DNA of 64,000 bases from Salvia splendens. Taxonomy: Eukaryota > Streptophyta > Magnoliopsida > Lamiales > Lamiaceae. The notes under the pieces are model-generated. The model saw only the letters and a list, made by a program, of their open reading frames with translations, made no database searches and had not been told where the DNA came from. The stretch covers positions 12,385,901 to 12,449,900 of the forward strand of contig NC_056042.1 of NCBI RefSeq assembly GCF_004379255.2. The letters are read 5' to 3'. The position numbers were made by a program, and so were the translations under genes. Shown here piece by piece: positions 54,701 to 64,000 of this stretch. Position 1 is the stretch's first letter. Each line of letters starts with the position of its first letter.

Positions 54701-56700
54701 TATATACATATAACTCTATTCACATCATTTGACAGCTAAAGTACAATTCACTGCAATCAAATGAAATATAAATATAATAGCTGTCGAATGGCAGAAAAAA
54801 AGGAACCACCCTTTTAACATCTTGGTAACTAAATGTGGCCAAGGAGGTTGTTCGTGAATGATGTCTCTTAGTCAAGTAACTCTCAAGCATAAAAGTACAT
54901 AATGGGAATAATATTTATCATATATATCCTAAACATAAGTATTGAGGAGATATTGAATCAGTCACTTTACCTATGCCAAAAACACTGCAGAAGCTAAAGC
55001 TGTAATTTGGAATATATCATGTAAAAATTTACCTTCCTAATAATACCATGTGTATCATATGCAAGACGAGCATCGACTTCAGTAGAAACACGACCAGGCA
55101 CAAGCTTTGCAAGATCACCTCCGACATTTACCAAAGCCTAATCATTTACATATCAGAAGTTTGGATTCAGTATCAACTAGAAAATATTTGATTAAGTTTC
55201 CAAGTGTTACTAAACATACCTTGTCAAAGAAACAAGACATTCGATCATCAGAACTTTCAAAGGTGTTACACTCTGAAGCGGCCAATGCAGTATCAACAGC
55301 ACTCTATAAAGCACAGTAAAAAAAGAATATCAATAAAATATGGTATATCTACTACCTTTGAAATCTATATACACTCTATAATCTTAGTAGGAAGACTTGA
55401 GGGTTTCAAAAGATATTATCAACATTATTCTGATTAATCTTTATTCTCTGGAAATAGTTTTCATTGGGATAGATTTGCTATTATATTCATTTGATATTTG
55501 AAGTAGCTTTTTATTATCATATTGACTTGGTCTTCACTATAAGATCTTTTACCAATTCCTTTTCTATTAACGGCCTCATCATTTTATTCTATTATCATCT
55601 TTGATAGCCATTTTGACTAGTAACAATTGAGGATATGCATGGGTGTGTGTATGGGGTAGAAAGGAGATGCACATGTTACATGTATTGTGTAATTTCTCCT
55701 CTCCTCTTATCTTCTTCTTTATCTTGTGCAGTTATCTTTTGATATTTCACTGTACCTAGTCGTAGGTGTTAATTTTAGATATTTTGGGAAATTATGCAAC
55801 TAAATCCACGAATGCTTTCTGACACCAATGCTGTTTTAACACACCTCAGCAATTGTCCAATATAAAGAGGACTAAACATAAATGGAACACCATACAAACA
55901 CCAATATTACGCACTATAAATTACCAAAAAAAAAATATTTATCTTCCAGAAGATACATGACCCCTTTATATCAAGATTGCTACAAACCCAATCATGGAAA
56001 ACTTAACAGAAAATACAAAGATAATCTCCGATTACCTTGAATTTAGTGTCGGGAAGGCTACAAATACCCAAGAGCAGAGAGGAGCTGACAGTGGCAGCAG
56101 TTGGAGGAAACCTATAAATATGACAATGTCACACAATCAACAAACCAAGATTATACATTTTCCTAAAAAAGAAGTAAAATAAAACAAAATGATCAACAAA
56201 CTCAATAGGAAAGCCGTTAATTGATACTAATACTAAACGCAACCTCTCAAAATCATCGAAAACAACAGTGTCAGGAACGATCTCACTGTAACCCGTCACC
56301 ACATCCAGTTCAGTGCTTAAACCTAGCATCATTTTCATAAAAATAAATAAATAACAAATAAAATAACGGAACGCCCAAATCTGACACTACGTGCATCAAA
56401 ATCAGCCAAAAAATCAGATCACAACGCATGAATTTACCAGCGTCAAGAGACGAAGAGGAGCTAGCCGAAGCACGAACTGAAGAAAATATTTTCTGATGCT
56501 TGAATCCGGAGTTTGGCTTCGCGGATTGAACTCTGAACCTTAAAAATCTTCTCCTCTGCTACAATCAACACAAGCATATTAGAGATCAGAGAAAAAAAAC
56601 CACAAATTAGGCTGTATGAATGCAAAAGACGCAGTGAAGATGCCTGCTGGAAAGAGGGCACGACAGAGGAGGAGAGCGGAGAATGCAATGTAGCTGACAT
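51702..56700 (-). CDS. Transaldolase, plastid type
   Basis: Thirteen exons, from high to low: 56644-56700, 56438-56558, 56244-56322, 56036-56111, 55220-55303, 55033-55137, 54521-54601, 54348-54412, 53477-53546, 53310-53387, 52400-52497, 52175-52310, 51702-51848; 398 aa, in phase throughout. It swaps dihydroxyacetone units between sugar phosphates in the non-oxidative pentose phosphate pathway. It has a Ser-rich transit peptide, [48 protein letters not shown] (the lysine is the Schiff-base residue), [16 protein letters not shown] and [12 protein letters not shown], and ends [12 protein letters not shown]. Intron 1 would start with GC (CAG|GCATCT), since no GT in the right phase is near; this first junction is the least certain. 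Confidence 0.92.
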
Positions 56701-56752
56701 TTTTCAATTGCAAAAATGATCCAAGATCACTGAGAAAGGAAGTGAGTGTCAA

Positions 56753-56760
56753 TTTTATAA
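56753..56760 (-). promoter_or_regulatory. TATA box of the transaldolase gene
   Basis: The minus strand reads TTATAAAATTG about 55 bases before the ATG. Confidence 0.5.
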
Positions 56761-56901
56761 TGAGAGAGAAAAGGTGGATTTATGATTGATCAGATTTTGG
56801 CTTCGTCACACTGCAATCACTAAGGGATCGTTTGTTTTATTGAAAATGCTGAAATGTGATTTCTTCGATTTGGTCGATGGATATTGGATAGGAACGGTTG
56901 A

Positions 56902-57096
56902 TGCATGTTTTGAACGATTTAAAATGTTTATTTAATCTTTTTTGGGGTTGTTTTAATTATCTAGTGCATATGTTGTTATTAATAACTATTCTCCTAAGTG
57001 CATGTTTTGAACGATTTAAGATGTTTATTTAATCTTTTTTGGGGTTGTTTTAATTATCTAGTGCATATGTTGTTATTATTAACTATTCTCCTAAGT
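56902..57096. repeat. 97-bp tandem duplication
   Basis: TGCATGTTTTGAACGATTTA begins at 56902 and again at 56999, and the two copies differ by only a few bases. It lies about 200-400 bp upstream of the transaldolase start. Confidence 0.92.
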
Positions 57097-57175
57097 TTCA
57101 CGATAGTAGAGTCATTTTTCTATTTTAGAACATTTCATGATAGTTCGGTTATTTTTTCGTTTAGCAAAAAATGAG

Positions 57176-57491
57176 AATTGAGATGCATTGTCAGCCACTC
57201 ATTTTTATTAAATGAGTGGTCAGAATTTGCCACATGGAAATATTTTTAGATTAATTAATTATGAAAAGGCATAATGGTAATTTCATGGTACATTTTATTC
57301 ATGTCAACTACACACATATAATGTCAACTACATATACAATTCATGTCAACTACACACATATAATGCCAACTATAAGTTGTTGACATTTGATGTGCAGGAT
57401 ATTGACGATAATACATCCGAGTTGACATAATCTACTTGCAGTTGACATTTCGAAAATGTTGTGGATTAGTGGCTGAAAATGCATCTCAATT
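57176..57491. mobile_element. MITE with TTGAGATGCATT ends, 316 bp
   Basis: Left AATTGAGATGCATTGTCAGC, right inverted AATTGAGATGCATTTTCAGC. The interior repeats ATGTCAACTACACACATATAA twice with a shorter third unit. Class and target duplication are not clear. Confidence 0.72.
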
Positions 57492-58526
57492 AAGCTAAAA
57501 AATCTTCACTTAACAGGACCCTTATTATCTATTTATTTAATATATTACTATGCATCTTTTTGCTAATCTTTATGCCGAAAAAAATGACTCTATTGACACG
57601 GCATAGATGGAGTTCTACAAAAGAAAATGAAGTTTACAAATTGTAAAAACTTCCTTATACACAATATTAACAATAGTTTTTTTAATACTTAATGTGTGAT
57701 ATGATATGTAATATTTTAAATCGTTATGTTTTTGTTAACCTTTCTATCTATTTAATTTCACTCTTTCTATTCCATAAAAATAGACTAAAATTCCTTTTTT
57801 GTCAATCCTATAAAAATAGTTCATATTCATTTATGAAAACTTTTTCTCTTCTCTTTTACTTTATTATTTAAGGATCCCACCATCCACTATATTATTTCAA
57901 CAACTTCTTCTCTAATACAAAAGAAGTTGATATGAATTATATATATAGATGATAAAAAAATATATATAATACAAAAGATATAATATTTGGAAGTGATAAA
58001 TATTTAGAAGTTCTATATGATCTAGAGATTATAACACAACTAACATAAATTATTTGCTAAAGATTTGATTTTTATTTGCGAAAGATTTAATTTTTAATGA
58101 ATCGAGAAGTAACAAAAAGAGAAAATAAGCTCCGTCTACTGAGAATCAAACTTGAGTCCCTAAATTAATTCAACCTGCACTCATCCGATGTGTCACAACC
58201 ACCACATTGCTATCTTTATATTAATATATGCTTAAGGAGTCAATGATTGGGGTACAGTTGTATCCCCTTGCTCTATATTGGCTCCGCCACTGTTATTTTA
58301 TGTTTTTCAGCATTCAAAACCAACCCATATCGTATCTCCAGATAGTAAAAAAAGTTTAGTCTTAGATATCCAATCTGTGATAGTGTTCCCTGTGTTCGAT
58401 ATCCCTGTGCTTACCCTTAGCTACACTATTCCTTAGTTGTAGTGCTAAAAAATAATGCATCACCTATCATGTTGTATAATTACATTTTTAACATTTCTTA
58501 AAGTATATATATAGAACTATAATATA
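57492..58526. other. Intergenic with fragmentary repeats
   Basis: AT-rich. Near 58277 TGGCTCCGCCACTG looks like the inverted end of a hAT-type non-autonomous element (CAGTGGCGGAGCCA), but its other end is not found. Confidence 0.4.
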
Positions 58527-58615
58527 CCCTCCCCGTCTTTGAAAAGTATAAACATCTGGTTCGTCACGAATTTTCAATGTATAGCTGGTAAAGTAAGAGA
58601 TAGAGGTAAATGATA
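58527..58615. mobile_element. Stowaway-like MITE, left part only
   Basis: TA then CCCTCCCCGTCTTTGAAAAG; it is interrupted by the next MITE at 58616. Confidence 0.5.
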
Positions 58616-58828
58616 CTCCCTCTGCCCCGCAATAAGAGTCACATTTCACTTTTTACCATAAAAAATAAGTAGGTCTCACATTCTTCTAACTCACTTCACT
58701 CACATATTATAAAACCAATATAAAAAAGTGGACCTCATATTCAACTAACTTTTCCAGCCCACTATTATTTAGTTTTCTTAAAACCTGTGCCCACAACAAG
58801 AGTGACTCATATTGTGGGACAGAGGGAG
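58616..58828. mobile_element. Stowaway-like MITE, 213 bp
   Basis: TA-flanked ends CTCCCTCTGCCCCGCAATAA and ATTGTGGGACAGAGGGAG, inverted. Appears inserted in the fragment to its left. Confidence 0.82.
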
Positions 58829-60245
58829 TATAAAGGATATTGTAAGTAGTTGATAAAGCTCATTTCATGCATAGGTTTTTGATGATTTTACATACTTTTT
58901 GGGAGATAATACACGAATTTTGAGTTTAAGTGTGCATGAATTGCTGCTGGATCAGTTAGATGGTGCTAACTTGACCAAGCAGATGGAAATGAAGCAAATT
59001 GGAGCAAAAATGCAGAAAAGTTGCCCAAGTAGTCTAGGGAAATATCATGGAGTGCATGCATTGCAAAATTGTACGGAAAGAGAGGGAGAATCAGAAGACC
59101 CTTTTTACTACATGAGCATAAATGTCTAATCAGAAGAGATGTTTCCCTAGGGATTGAAGTTGAAGTCCGCATAACCCGCCAACCCGAATTGGCTACTTGT
59201 ATTGGCCGATTTTGTGTTCGGATTGTGAGATTACAACCATAATCACTTATATAGTGATTCGGGTAGACTTGTGGATTTCGAGTTGGATTGACAACGCTGG
59301 TCTCAAGATAGTTGAGTCATTTTCATTTTCGGCAAATGTATTCTCACTCATCTTTATTCTTTTTTACTCTATTATTTTATTTTAACCTTTAACATACTCC
59401 TTTCGTCTAACTCTAAGTGACATATTTTTCTTTTTGGAATGTCTCATTCTAAATGACACATTTTAAATATAGACAAACCACTATCTCTACTTTTTCTTCT
59501 ATCTTATTTTATTCTCTCTTACTCACATAACAAAGCTACATAAAATTTCGTGCTGAATTAGAAACAATCCACTTAAAGTAAGATGGAAGAAATATTAATT
59601 AATATTAAGTTTTATGTCTAAAAGAAATGCTTCAAATATTTGGAACGAATGGATTATATTTGGAAAGAAATGTATTAATACTACCTATCTAGGAACTTTG
59701 CATGGACTCTACTATCAGTTTCGAGTAGCATTATCATTTGGTTTGAATGTTCCAAACTATTGAATGTTCCAAACTATATATGTGAATCGTTCTATGGTAT
59801 AGATCTATCGTTTCATGCAAAATGTTTTGGGCATTGGAATTCAACCTTGGAAGTTGGATCCCTCCTCTACTCTCTATAATATAAATATTTATCTTTTCTA
59901 ACGTAGATGTGACGTGGCGATCAGATTATCCAATGGCAATGGGATTGAGGTGTAAAAATTAGAAGTCAACCACATTGTTTAATATGTTCATCTAATAAAG
60001 TTTGAAAACCGTTTACGTGACCATTTCCATCAATTTTACTAGTTTGCTGATAATCACTTTCTTTCTTCCCACGTCAACTCTAGCCGCCATTTTATTATAT
60101 TATATTATATTCATATTTTTTTAGTTGTACGGTTTAAGTTTATTCGTGAGTCGATATATCTATTCATAGGGAGTTGGAGTTTAACAATCATTTTTCAGTT
60201 GTACGTTTAAGTATATTTCCATCAATTAATATTGATTAAATTATA
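58829..60245. other. Intergenic; unrecognised frame and a degraded MITE
   Basis: A 76-codon frame at 58899-59129 has no family I know. 59397-59592 looks like a worn Stowaway MITE (CTCCTTTCGTCTAACTCTAA ... AAGTAAGATGGAAG). TGAATGTTCCAAACTAT occurs twice at 59745-59778. Confidence 0.45.
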
Positions 60246-60440
60246 TTCCCTCCTTCCAAACTCAAAGAACAACATTTTTTAGCACGCGAATTAAAAATAC
60301 AGTAATATATACTTGTTAAATAGAGAGAACAGAGTAGGAAAGGAAAAAAAAGAAAAAGAAAATAAAATAAAAAAGTATTACTGTATTTATTTTTGTTAAA
60401 GAGAAAATGCATCACTTATCATAAGACATCGTTGAGGGAG
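60246..60440. mobile_element. Stowaway-like MITE, diverged
   Basis: TA-flanked TTCCCTCCTTCCAAACTCAA and, at the right, CATCGTTGAGGGAG. It lies 230 bp upstream of the DUF1442 gene. Confidence 0.62.
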
Positions 60441-60601
60441 TATTATAGTATTTCCGTTTGAACTTTGAACTAGTGTAGAAAAATAAAATACAAAAGTAAA
60501 ATACCATGGAATCCATTATCCAGTCAATGCCAATCCACACGTTGGATTAGCCTGGATTGATTTATAATGGCTGACATGCTATTTTTTTGTCTCTTCTTCA
60601 C

Positions 60602-60609
60602 TTATAAAA
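60602..60609 (+). promoter_or_regulatory. TATA box of the DUF1442 gene
   Basis: TTATAAAAC lies about 60 bases before the start codon. Confidence 0.55.
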
Positions 60610-60666
60610 CCATGTTCTAAACTTTTTGCCTCAATAACTTGGCAAACAAGGAAAAAGGAGGAGAAA

Positions 60667-61305
60667 ATGAAGCTAGTTTGGTCTCCGGAAACAGCATCCA
60701 AGGCTTATATTGATACCGTAAAATCGATTAGCACGATGCAGTGTGAGGTTTCCCATGAATCGAGCCTGGCGGAACTCATTTCCGCCATGGCGGCCGGATG
60801 GAACGCGAAAGTAGTCGTGGAGACATGGTCGCGGGGAGGCGTTGTTGAGACGAGCATTGGCCTCGCCGTGGCGACTCATCACAGCGGGGGCAGGCATATT
60901 TGTGTAGTCCCTGATAAGGAGTCGATGGCGGAGTACAAAGACGCCATGGTTCAGTCGGGACGCGTGGCTGATGAGGTTATAGTTGAGGGGGCAATGGAGG
61001 GATTGGAAGGGATTGATTTTCTAGTTGTTGATTGCAGGAGGGATGAGTTTGCGAGGATGATTAGGGCTGCTAAATTTGGAGAGAGGGGAGCTGTTTTGAT
61101 ATGCAAGAACGCTACCTCCGACCTCAGCTGGCGGGGTGTGCTCCGGAGGGAGTCGAGGGTCATGCGGTCGGTGTTTCTGCCGATCGGGGACGGTGTCGGC
61201 ATCGCTCATGTGGGTGGGACCTCAGCCGGAACAAAGCGTCGAAGTAGGTGGATCAAAGGTATCGATCAGAAATCAGGGGAGGAAGTTATCTTTCGGAATT
61301 TATGA
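60667..61305 (+). CDS. DUF1442 family protein, 212 aa
   Basis: A complete single-exon gene. The start MKLVWSPETASKAYIDTVKS is the hallmark of the plant DUF1442 family; AELISAMAAGWNAKVVVETW, HICVVPDKESMAEYKDAM, GIDFLVVDCRRDEF and GAVLICKNA follow. The fold resembles Rossmann-type SAM methyltransferases, but the function is not established and no enzyme activity should be assumed. The length fits the family (about 210-220 aa). The ATG at 60667 is preceded by AGGAGGAGAAA and a near TATA box. The local G+C content is higher than in the flanks, as expected for coding sequence. Confidence 0.93.
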   Translation: MKLVWSPETASKAYIDTVKSISTMQCEVSHESSLAELISAMAAGWNAKVVVETWSRGGVVETSIGLAVATHHSGGRHICVVPDKESMAEYKDAMVQSGRVADEVIVEGAMEGLEGIDFLVVDCRRDEFARMIRAAKFGERGAVLICKNATSDLSWRGVLRRESRVMRSVFLPIGDGVGIAHVGGTSAGTKRRSRWIKGIDQKSGEEVIFRNL

Positions 61306-62338
61306 TTTGTATGCATAAAATGTTATTATGGGATTTAAATGGACGATTGTTTGATTCTTTTCGCATGTAGATGGATGGAAACTTATATAATGCAGATAAA
61401 AACAGCTTACTCCGATTAATTTTTATGAAGTTTATCGATGTAGCTTTTTCTTCCCAAAACAATAGATCCTAGTAAAAAATTTAACTTCTTTCTTACAAAA
61501 TGAGTGAGTTATTATGGTCCAGAGCCTTTGTCCTAGCCGCAAGAAGCTTAGACATTATTCACTGAGGCACCAAGTTCGATCCCTCTTACCAACATTAGTG
61601 GGAACTGAATTTCCTCCAAAAAACCCTTAGGTGTCCGGAATATTAAGCCGCATGCGGTGGAATCAGTCACTATTAAAAGTTTACCCAACTATGGCCTCAG
61701 GTTCGAGTCCTCCGTGGCGCAGTCTTTTATTATGACCAACCTCAAACAAAACAGCCAAAATCAAAGAATTTGTTCCTAACTCACATACATGGTAGAGCAA
61801 TCTTCCTTTTCAATGTCAATTCATGAACTATTTTAAAATGATGGCGACAGCAGTTGATTGTTTTGCCCAGCTTAAGTAGAAAAGCAACAGAAATATCATG
61901 AAAGGAACATGTCATATTTCACTAAGCTTTGGGTTTTAGGATCAGTAACCAACTGCGCTTTCCTGTTTCCTCTTCACAGCAGTTTCTTTTGTAATTGGGC
62001 TTTCTCCTTCTATACTCGTTTTTGCTCTGCAAGAGTGGACCTACGAGGCAAGAAACGGAACGTCGACTCATATCTTCGACTCAATTTTTTTGTTTATTAC
62101 AAGCTTCGGCTCAATATTCATACAAAACAAGGTGATGGAAGTGCTCAGCAAAGAAATAAGCCAAATGAAATGAGGGGAAAAAAGAAGAAAAAGGCAAAAT
62201 GAAGTCGGAAGAAATCAAACTGACCCAAAAATTTCCACAAAAAAAATCTGCTAGTGTTAAAAACTGAAACAAACAATATCATCTGTCTTTCATCTACCAG
62301 AGAGAGAGAGAGAGCTTCTATTCGAAGAGATGAGTTTC
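61306..62338. other. Intergenic with a possible SINE fragment
   Basis: 61515-61730 contains two polymerase III B-box-like motifs (GTTCGATCCC at about 61590, GGTTCGAGTCC at about 61700) around a stretch that looks tRNA-derived. There is no clear A box or 3' tail, so SINE is only a suggestion. The rest is unremarkable. Confidence 0.35.
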
Positions 62339-62757
62339 TTACAACTCAGCAATCTTTTTTAGAGTCTCTTTTGAAGGAGGTACTGGGGCATATGAAGCAG
62401 CATCAATGATTGCCTGTCTCATTCATGTACAAATGATCAGTGATACCATAAACAATTTCGCTCATAAAACATTTAACACCAGATACTAACTCCAGCCTTC
62501 CGTAGCCAAAGAACTAAAACAGAGTGATTTCTTTAATCCAGACGTACCTGTAATTTCTTCTTTTGGTAACTGAATACCTGTAGTTTTGCAATGGCATCTT
62601 CAGCGTTGCTCCTACAACAAAAAATAAGACATTAACTTCTCTAGCATAAATTGAAATAGATATCGCATGATAAAGTAGTCACAGATATTAACTTTTGAGC
62701 TTTACTCTTCTTTGAAGATATTACAATCTCCCCATCTTTGTTGATCCGGTGCTTCTC
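62339..62757 (-). CDS. ICT1-like peptidyl-tRNA hydrolase (RF-1 domain), 3' exons
   Basis: Three exons on the minus strand: 62693-62757, 62578-62611, 62339-62413 (TAA). They read EKHRINKDGEIVISSKKSKA QK, SNAEDAIAKLQ and AIIDAASYAPVPPSKETLKKIAEL. This is the end of the class I release-factor-like domain of ICT1/YaeJ-type peptidyl-tRNA hydrolases, which free stalled peptides from mitochondrial (or plastid) ribosomes. The catalytic GGQ loop lies in exons outside the window. The family usually continues with a basic tail; here it stops early. Exon 2 has two in-phase donors: CTACAG|GTATTC at 62577 and TTACAG|GTACGT 30 bases downstream, which would add ten residues. Confidence 0.83.
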
Positions 62758-62956
62758 CTGCCAACGACATCAGAAATTAGGAAACAACGATACCATGGCC
62801 AAAAAAGACTTAACTAACATTAATATATGGAGATTTCCATCACAAGAAATTTTAAGAATCCATGCTACAAAGTCTCATGTACAGGCTTCAAATCTATGAT
62901 TAATAATAATTTGGAATTTTGGATACATACCCCTGAGCAATGTTATCAAATAGCGG
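62758..62956. other. Intron of the ICT1-like gene up to the hAT end
   Basis: It begins after the acceptor of exon 62693-62757. No additional exon is seen before the transposon-like DNA. Confidence 0.5.
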
Positions 62957-63247
62957 CAATGTTGTCAAAGCAGTATAGCGGTTCATGGCGGTTCGCCCGA
63001 AAAATGCCACAGGGATATAGCGTATCGGTATGGCGGGATATAGCGGTCATTAATTAAATATATAAAATAATATTTATATATTCATATATAATTCAAAAAA
63101 TTAGAAAATAATAAAAATATAACATTAAAAACTCTAAAAACATGTAATAAAGCATAAAATAGAAAACAATTATATAAAAGTCTAGCAATTAAAGTCTTTA
63201 GTTCAAGTGTTCAACAAAACATAAAACCATGATAAGCTCAATAGACA

Positions 63248-63690
63248 TCAATCATCAAGCTCAACATAGTCTTCTAGCTCATCATCATCACTATCATCGG
63301 CATCCATTTCATCTTCATCCTCCATTGCTTCATCCTCTTGATCTCCACTTACACTATCCTCAAATTCTTCCTCTTCCGATTCTTCATCTACAAGCGCAAG
63401 CCTTTTCCTTTTCCTTTTCCCTTTTCTAGGTATGATAGGTTCTTTTTTCTTAGAAATTCTAAGACAACTTGAACTAGATGTAGAAGATTCTTTCCTCTTC
63501 TTTGACCTAGTATATGTCCTAGGCTCTCCAACACCCGAAGCCTTATACACCATGTTCCAATCAAGTGTATCATCGTCATCATGAACCAAATGATTACCAC
63601 CATCAATATCATCATCATCATCCAACTCCCCAACTAGCCACTCATTGCACTCATCAATATCATCGAGAATAATAGGATCAAATTCATCTG
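63248..63690 (-). pseudogene. hAT (DUF659-type) transposase C-terminal part
   Basis: Minus strand: TDEFDPIILDDIDECNEWLV, then an Asp run, DTLDWNMVYKASGVGEPRTY, TRSKKRKESSTSSSS, a Lys/Arg run and a Glu/Asp-rich end. The pattern of ECNEWLVG, then W..VY.ASGV.EP..YTR, is the tail of plant hAT transposases with DUF659 and the hAT dimerisation domain. Upstream (63715 on) turns into GGC-rich low-complexity DNA, so the main domains are lost or out of the window. Confidence 0.7.
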
Positions 63691-63714
63691 TTGCTGGAAG
63701 GTGCTCGGCTGCTG

Positions 63715-64000
63715 TAGGTGGCGGCGGCGGCGGCGCGAGGGTGGCGGTGGCGCGGGGGTGGCGGCGTCAAGTGGCTGGGTGGTGGCTGAGTCACTGAGTG
63801 GGGATGATTGTGAATAGGAGGGGCTGTAGGGTGCAGATTGTGAATAAGAGGGGCTGTATGGCTGGGCGGTGGCTGAGTCATTGAGTGGGGCTGGAGGGTG
63901 CTGGCGGGTGCTGGCTAGGCTGCAACAGGCGGCGACGGGGCGGTGGTGGCGGCGCCACGACGGTGGGTGGCAGATTGTGGAAGGACTGAAGGAGTAGAGA
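63715..64000. repeat. GGC/GGT-rich low-complexity region
   Basis: GGCGGCGGCGGCGGCGCGAG, GTGGCGGTGGCG and GGTGGCTGAGT units dominate. GGCTG(A/T)GTCA..GAGTGGGG occurs twice (63783-63805, 63869-63890). No reliable frame. Confidence 0.6.

Larger units (their letters stand above)
62957..64000 (-). mobile_element. hAT element (DUF659 type), one end in the window
   Basis: The left end has CAATGTTGTCAAAGCAG, then a run of TATAGCGG/GGCGGT motifs (62978-63050) typical of this hAT group. A nearly repeated CAATGTTATCAAATAGCGG precedes at 62939. The transposase tail is inside. The right end is beyond 64000. Confidence 0.62.

Noticed and set aside
61515..61730. A confident SINE call
   Set aside because: B-box-like motifs are present twice, but there is no A box at the right distance, no tail and no target duplication; kept only as a low-confidence note.

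Overview
This is nuclear DNA from a flowering plant, almost certainly a eudicot. The evidence is spliced genes with typical GT-AG introns (plus at least one GC-AG intron), AT-rich intergenic DNA, many Stowaway- and Tourist-type MITEs, hAT, Mutator and PIF/Harbinger transposons, and LTR retrotransposons of copia and gypsy type. The protein families are all plant ones: SYP71 syntaxin, plastidic glucose-6-phosphate dehydrogenase, SWEET sugar transporter, plastid-type transaldolase, DUF1442 protein and an Ole e 1/extensin-like protein. I cannot place it more precisely from sequence alone.

Layout. 1-1890: 3' part of a SYP71-like syntaxin gene (+). 1891-4580: intergenic with one MITE. 4581-13037: an 8.46 kb Mutator-like element (long inverted terminal repeats, 9-bp target duplication with one mismatch) holding a broken MURA-type transposase gene and two inserted hAT elements of one family. 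One hAT is a short deletion derivative with a perfect 8-bp duplication. The other has a 603-codon transposase frame that lacks its middle and carries two large palindromes. 13038-16321: intergenic with MITEs. 16322-21826: a complete, nearly intact Ty1/copia retrotransposon with one 1608-aa polyprotein. 22323-26322: MITEs and a decayed PIF/Harbinger element. 26771-30058: plastidic G6PDH (+) with a 1-bp frameshift. 30595-31384: Ole e 1/extensin-like gene (-) with two frame breaks, both in CT repeats. 35457-36813: SWEET gene (+).

37430-46531: remains of a CPL3-like (RNA polymerase II CTD phosphatase-like) pseudogene (-), broken by two LTR elements. The first (37554-43108) is a tandem LTR-internal-LTR-internal-LTR array of a non-autonomous gypsy-like element whose three 682-bp LTRs look identical. 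The second (43456-46227) is an LTR element that carries an intronless, retrotransposed piece of a PRP40C-like splicing-factor gene fused behind a gag-like frame. 47091-50012: Harbinger ORF1 (MYB-like) remnant cut by another inverted-repeat element. 51702-56700: transaldolase gene (-), 13 exons. 57176-60440: MITEs. 60667-61305: single-exon DUF1442 gene (+). 62339-62757: last three exons of an ICT1-like peptidyl-tRNA hydrolase gene (-), followed at the right edge by a hAT (DUF659-type) transposase tail.

The host genes are unrelated single-copy housekeeping or transport genes and do not form a cluster. Two of them (G6PDH and transaldolase) both serve the plastid pentose phosphate pathway, which may be coincidence. 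The most unusual content is the transposon biology: host-gene capture, a tandem retroelement with expanding 39-bp coding repeats, and an onion of nested DNA transposons.
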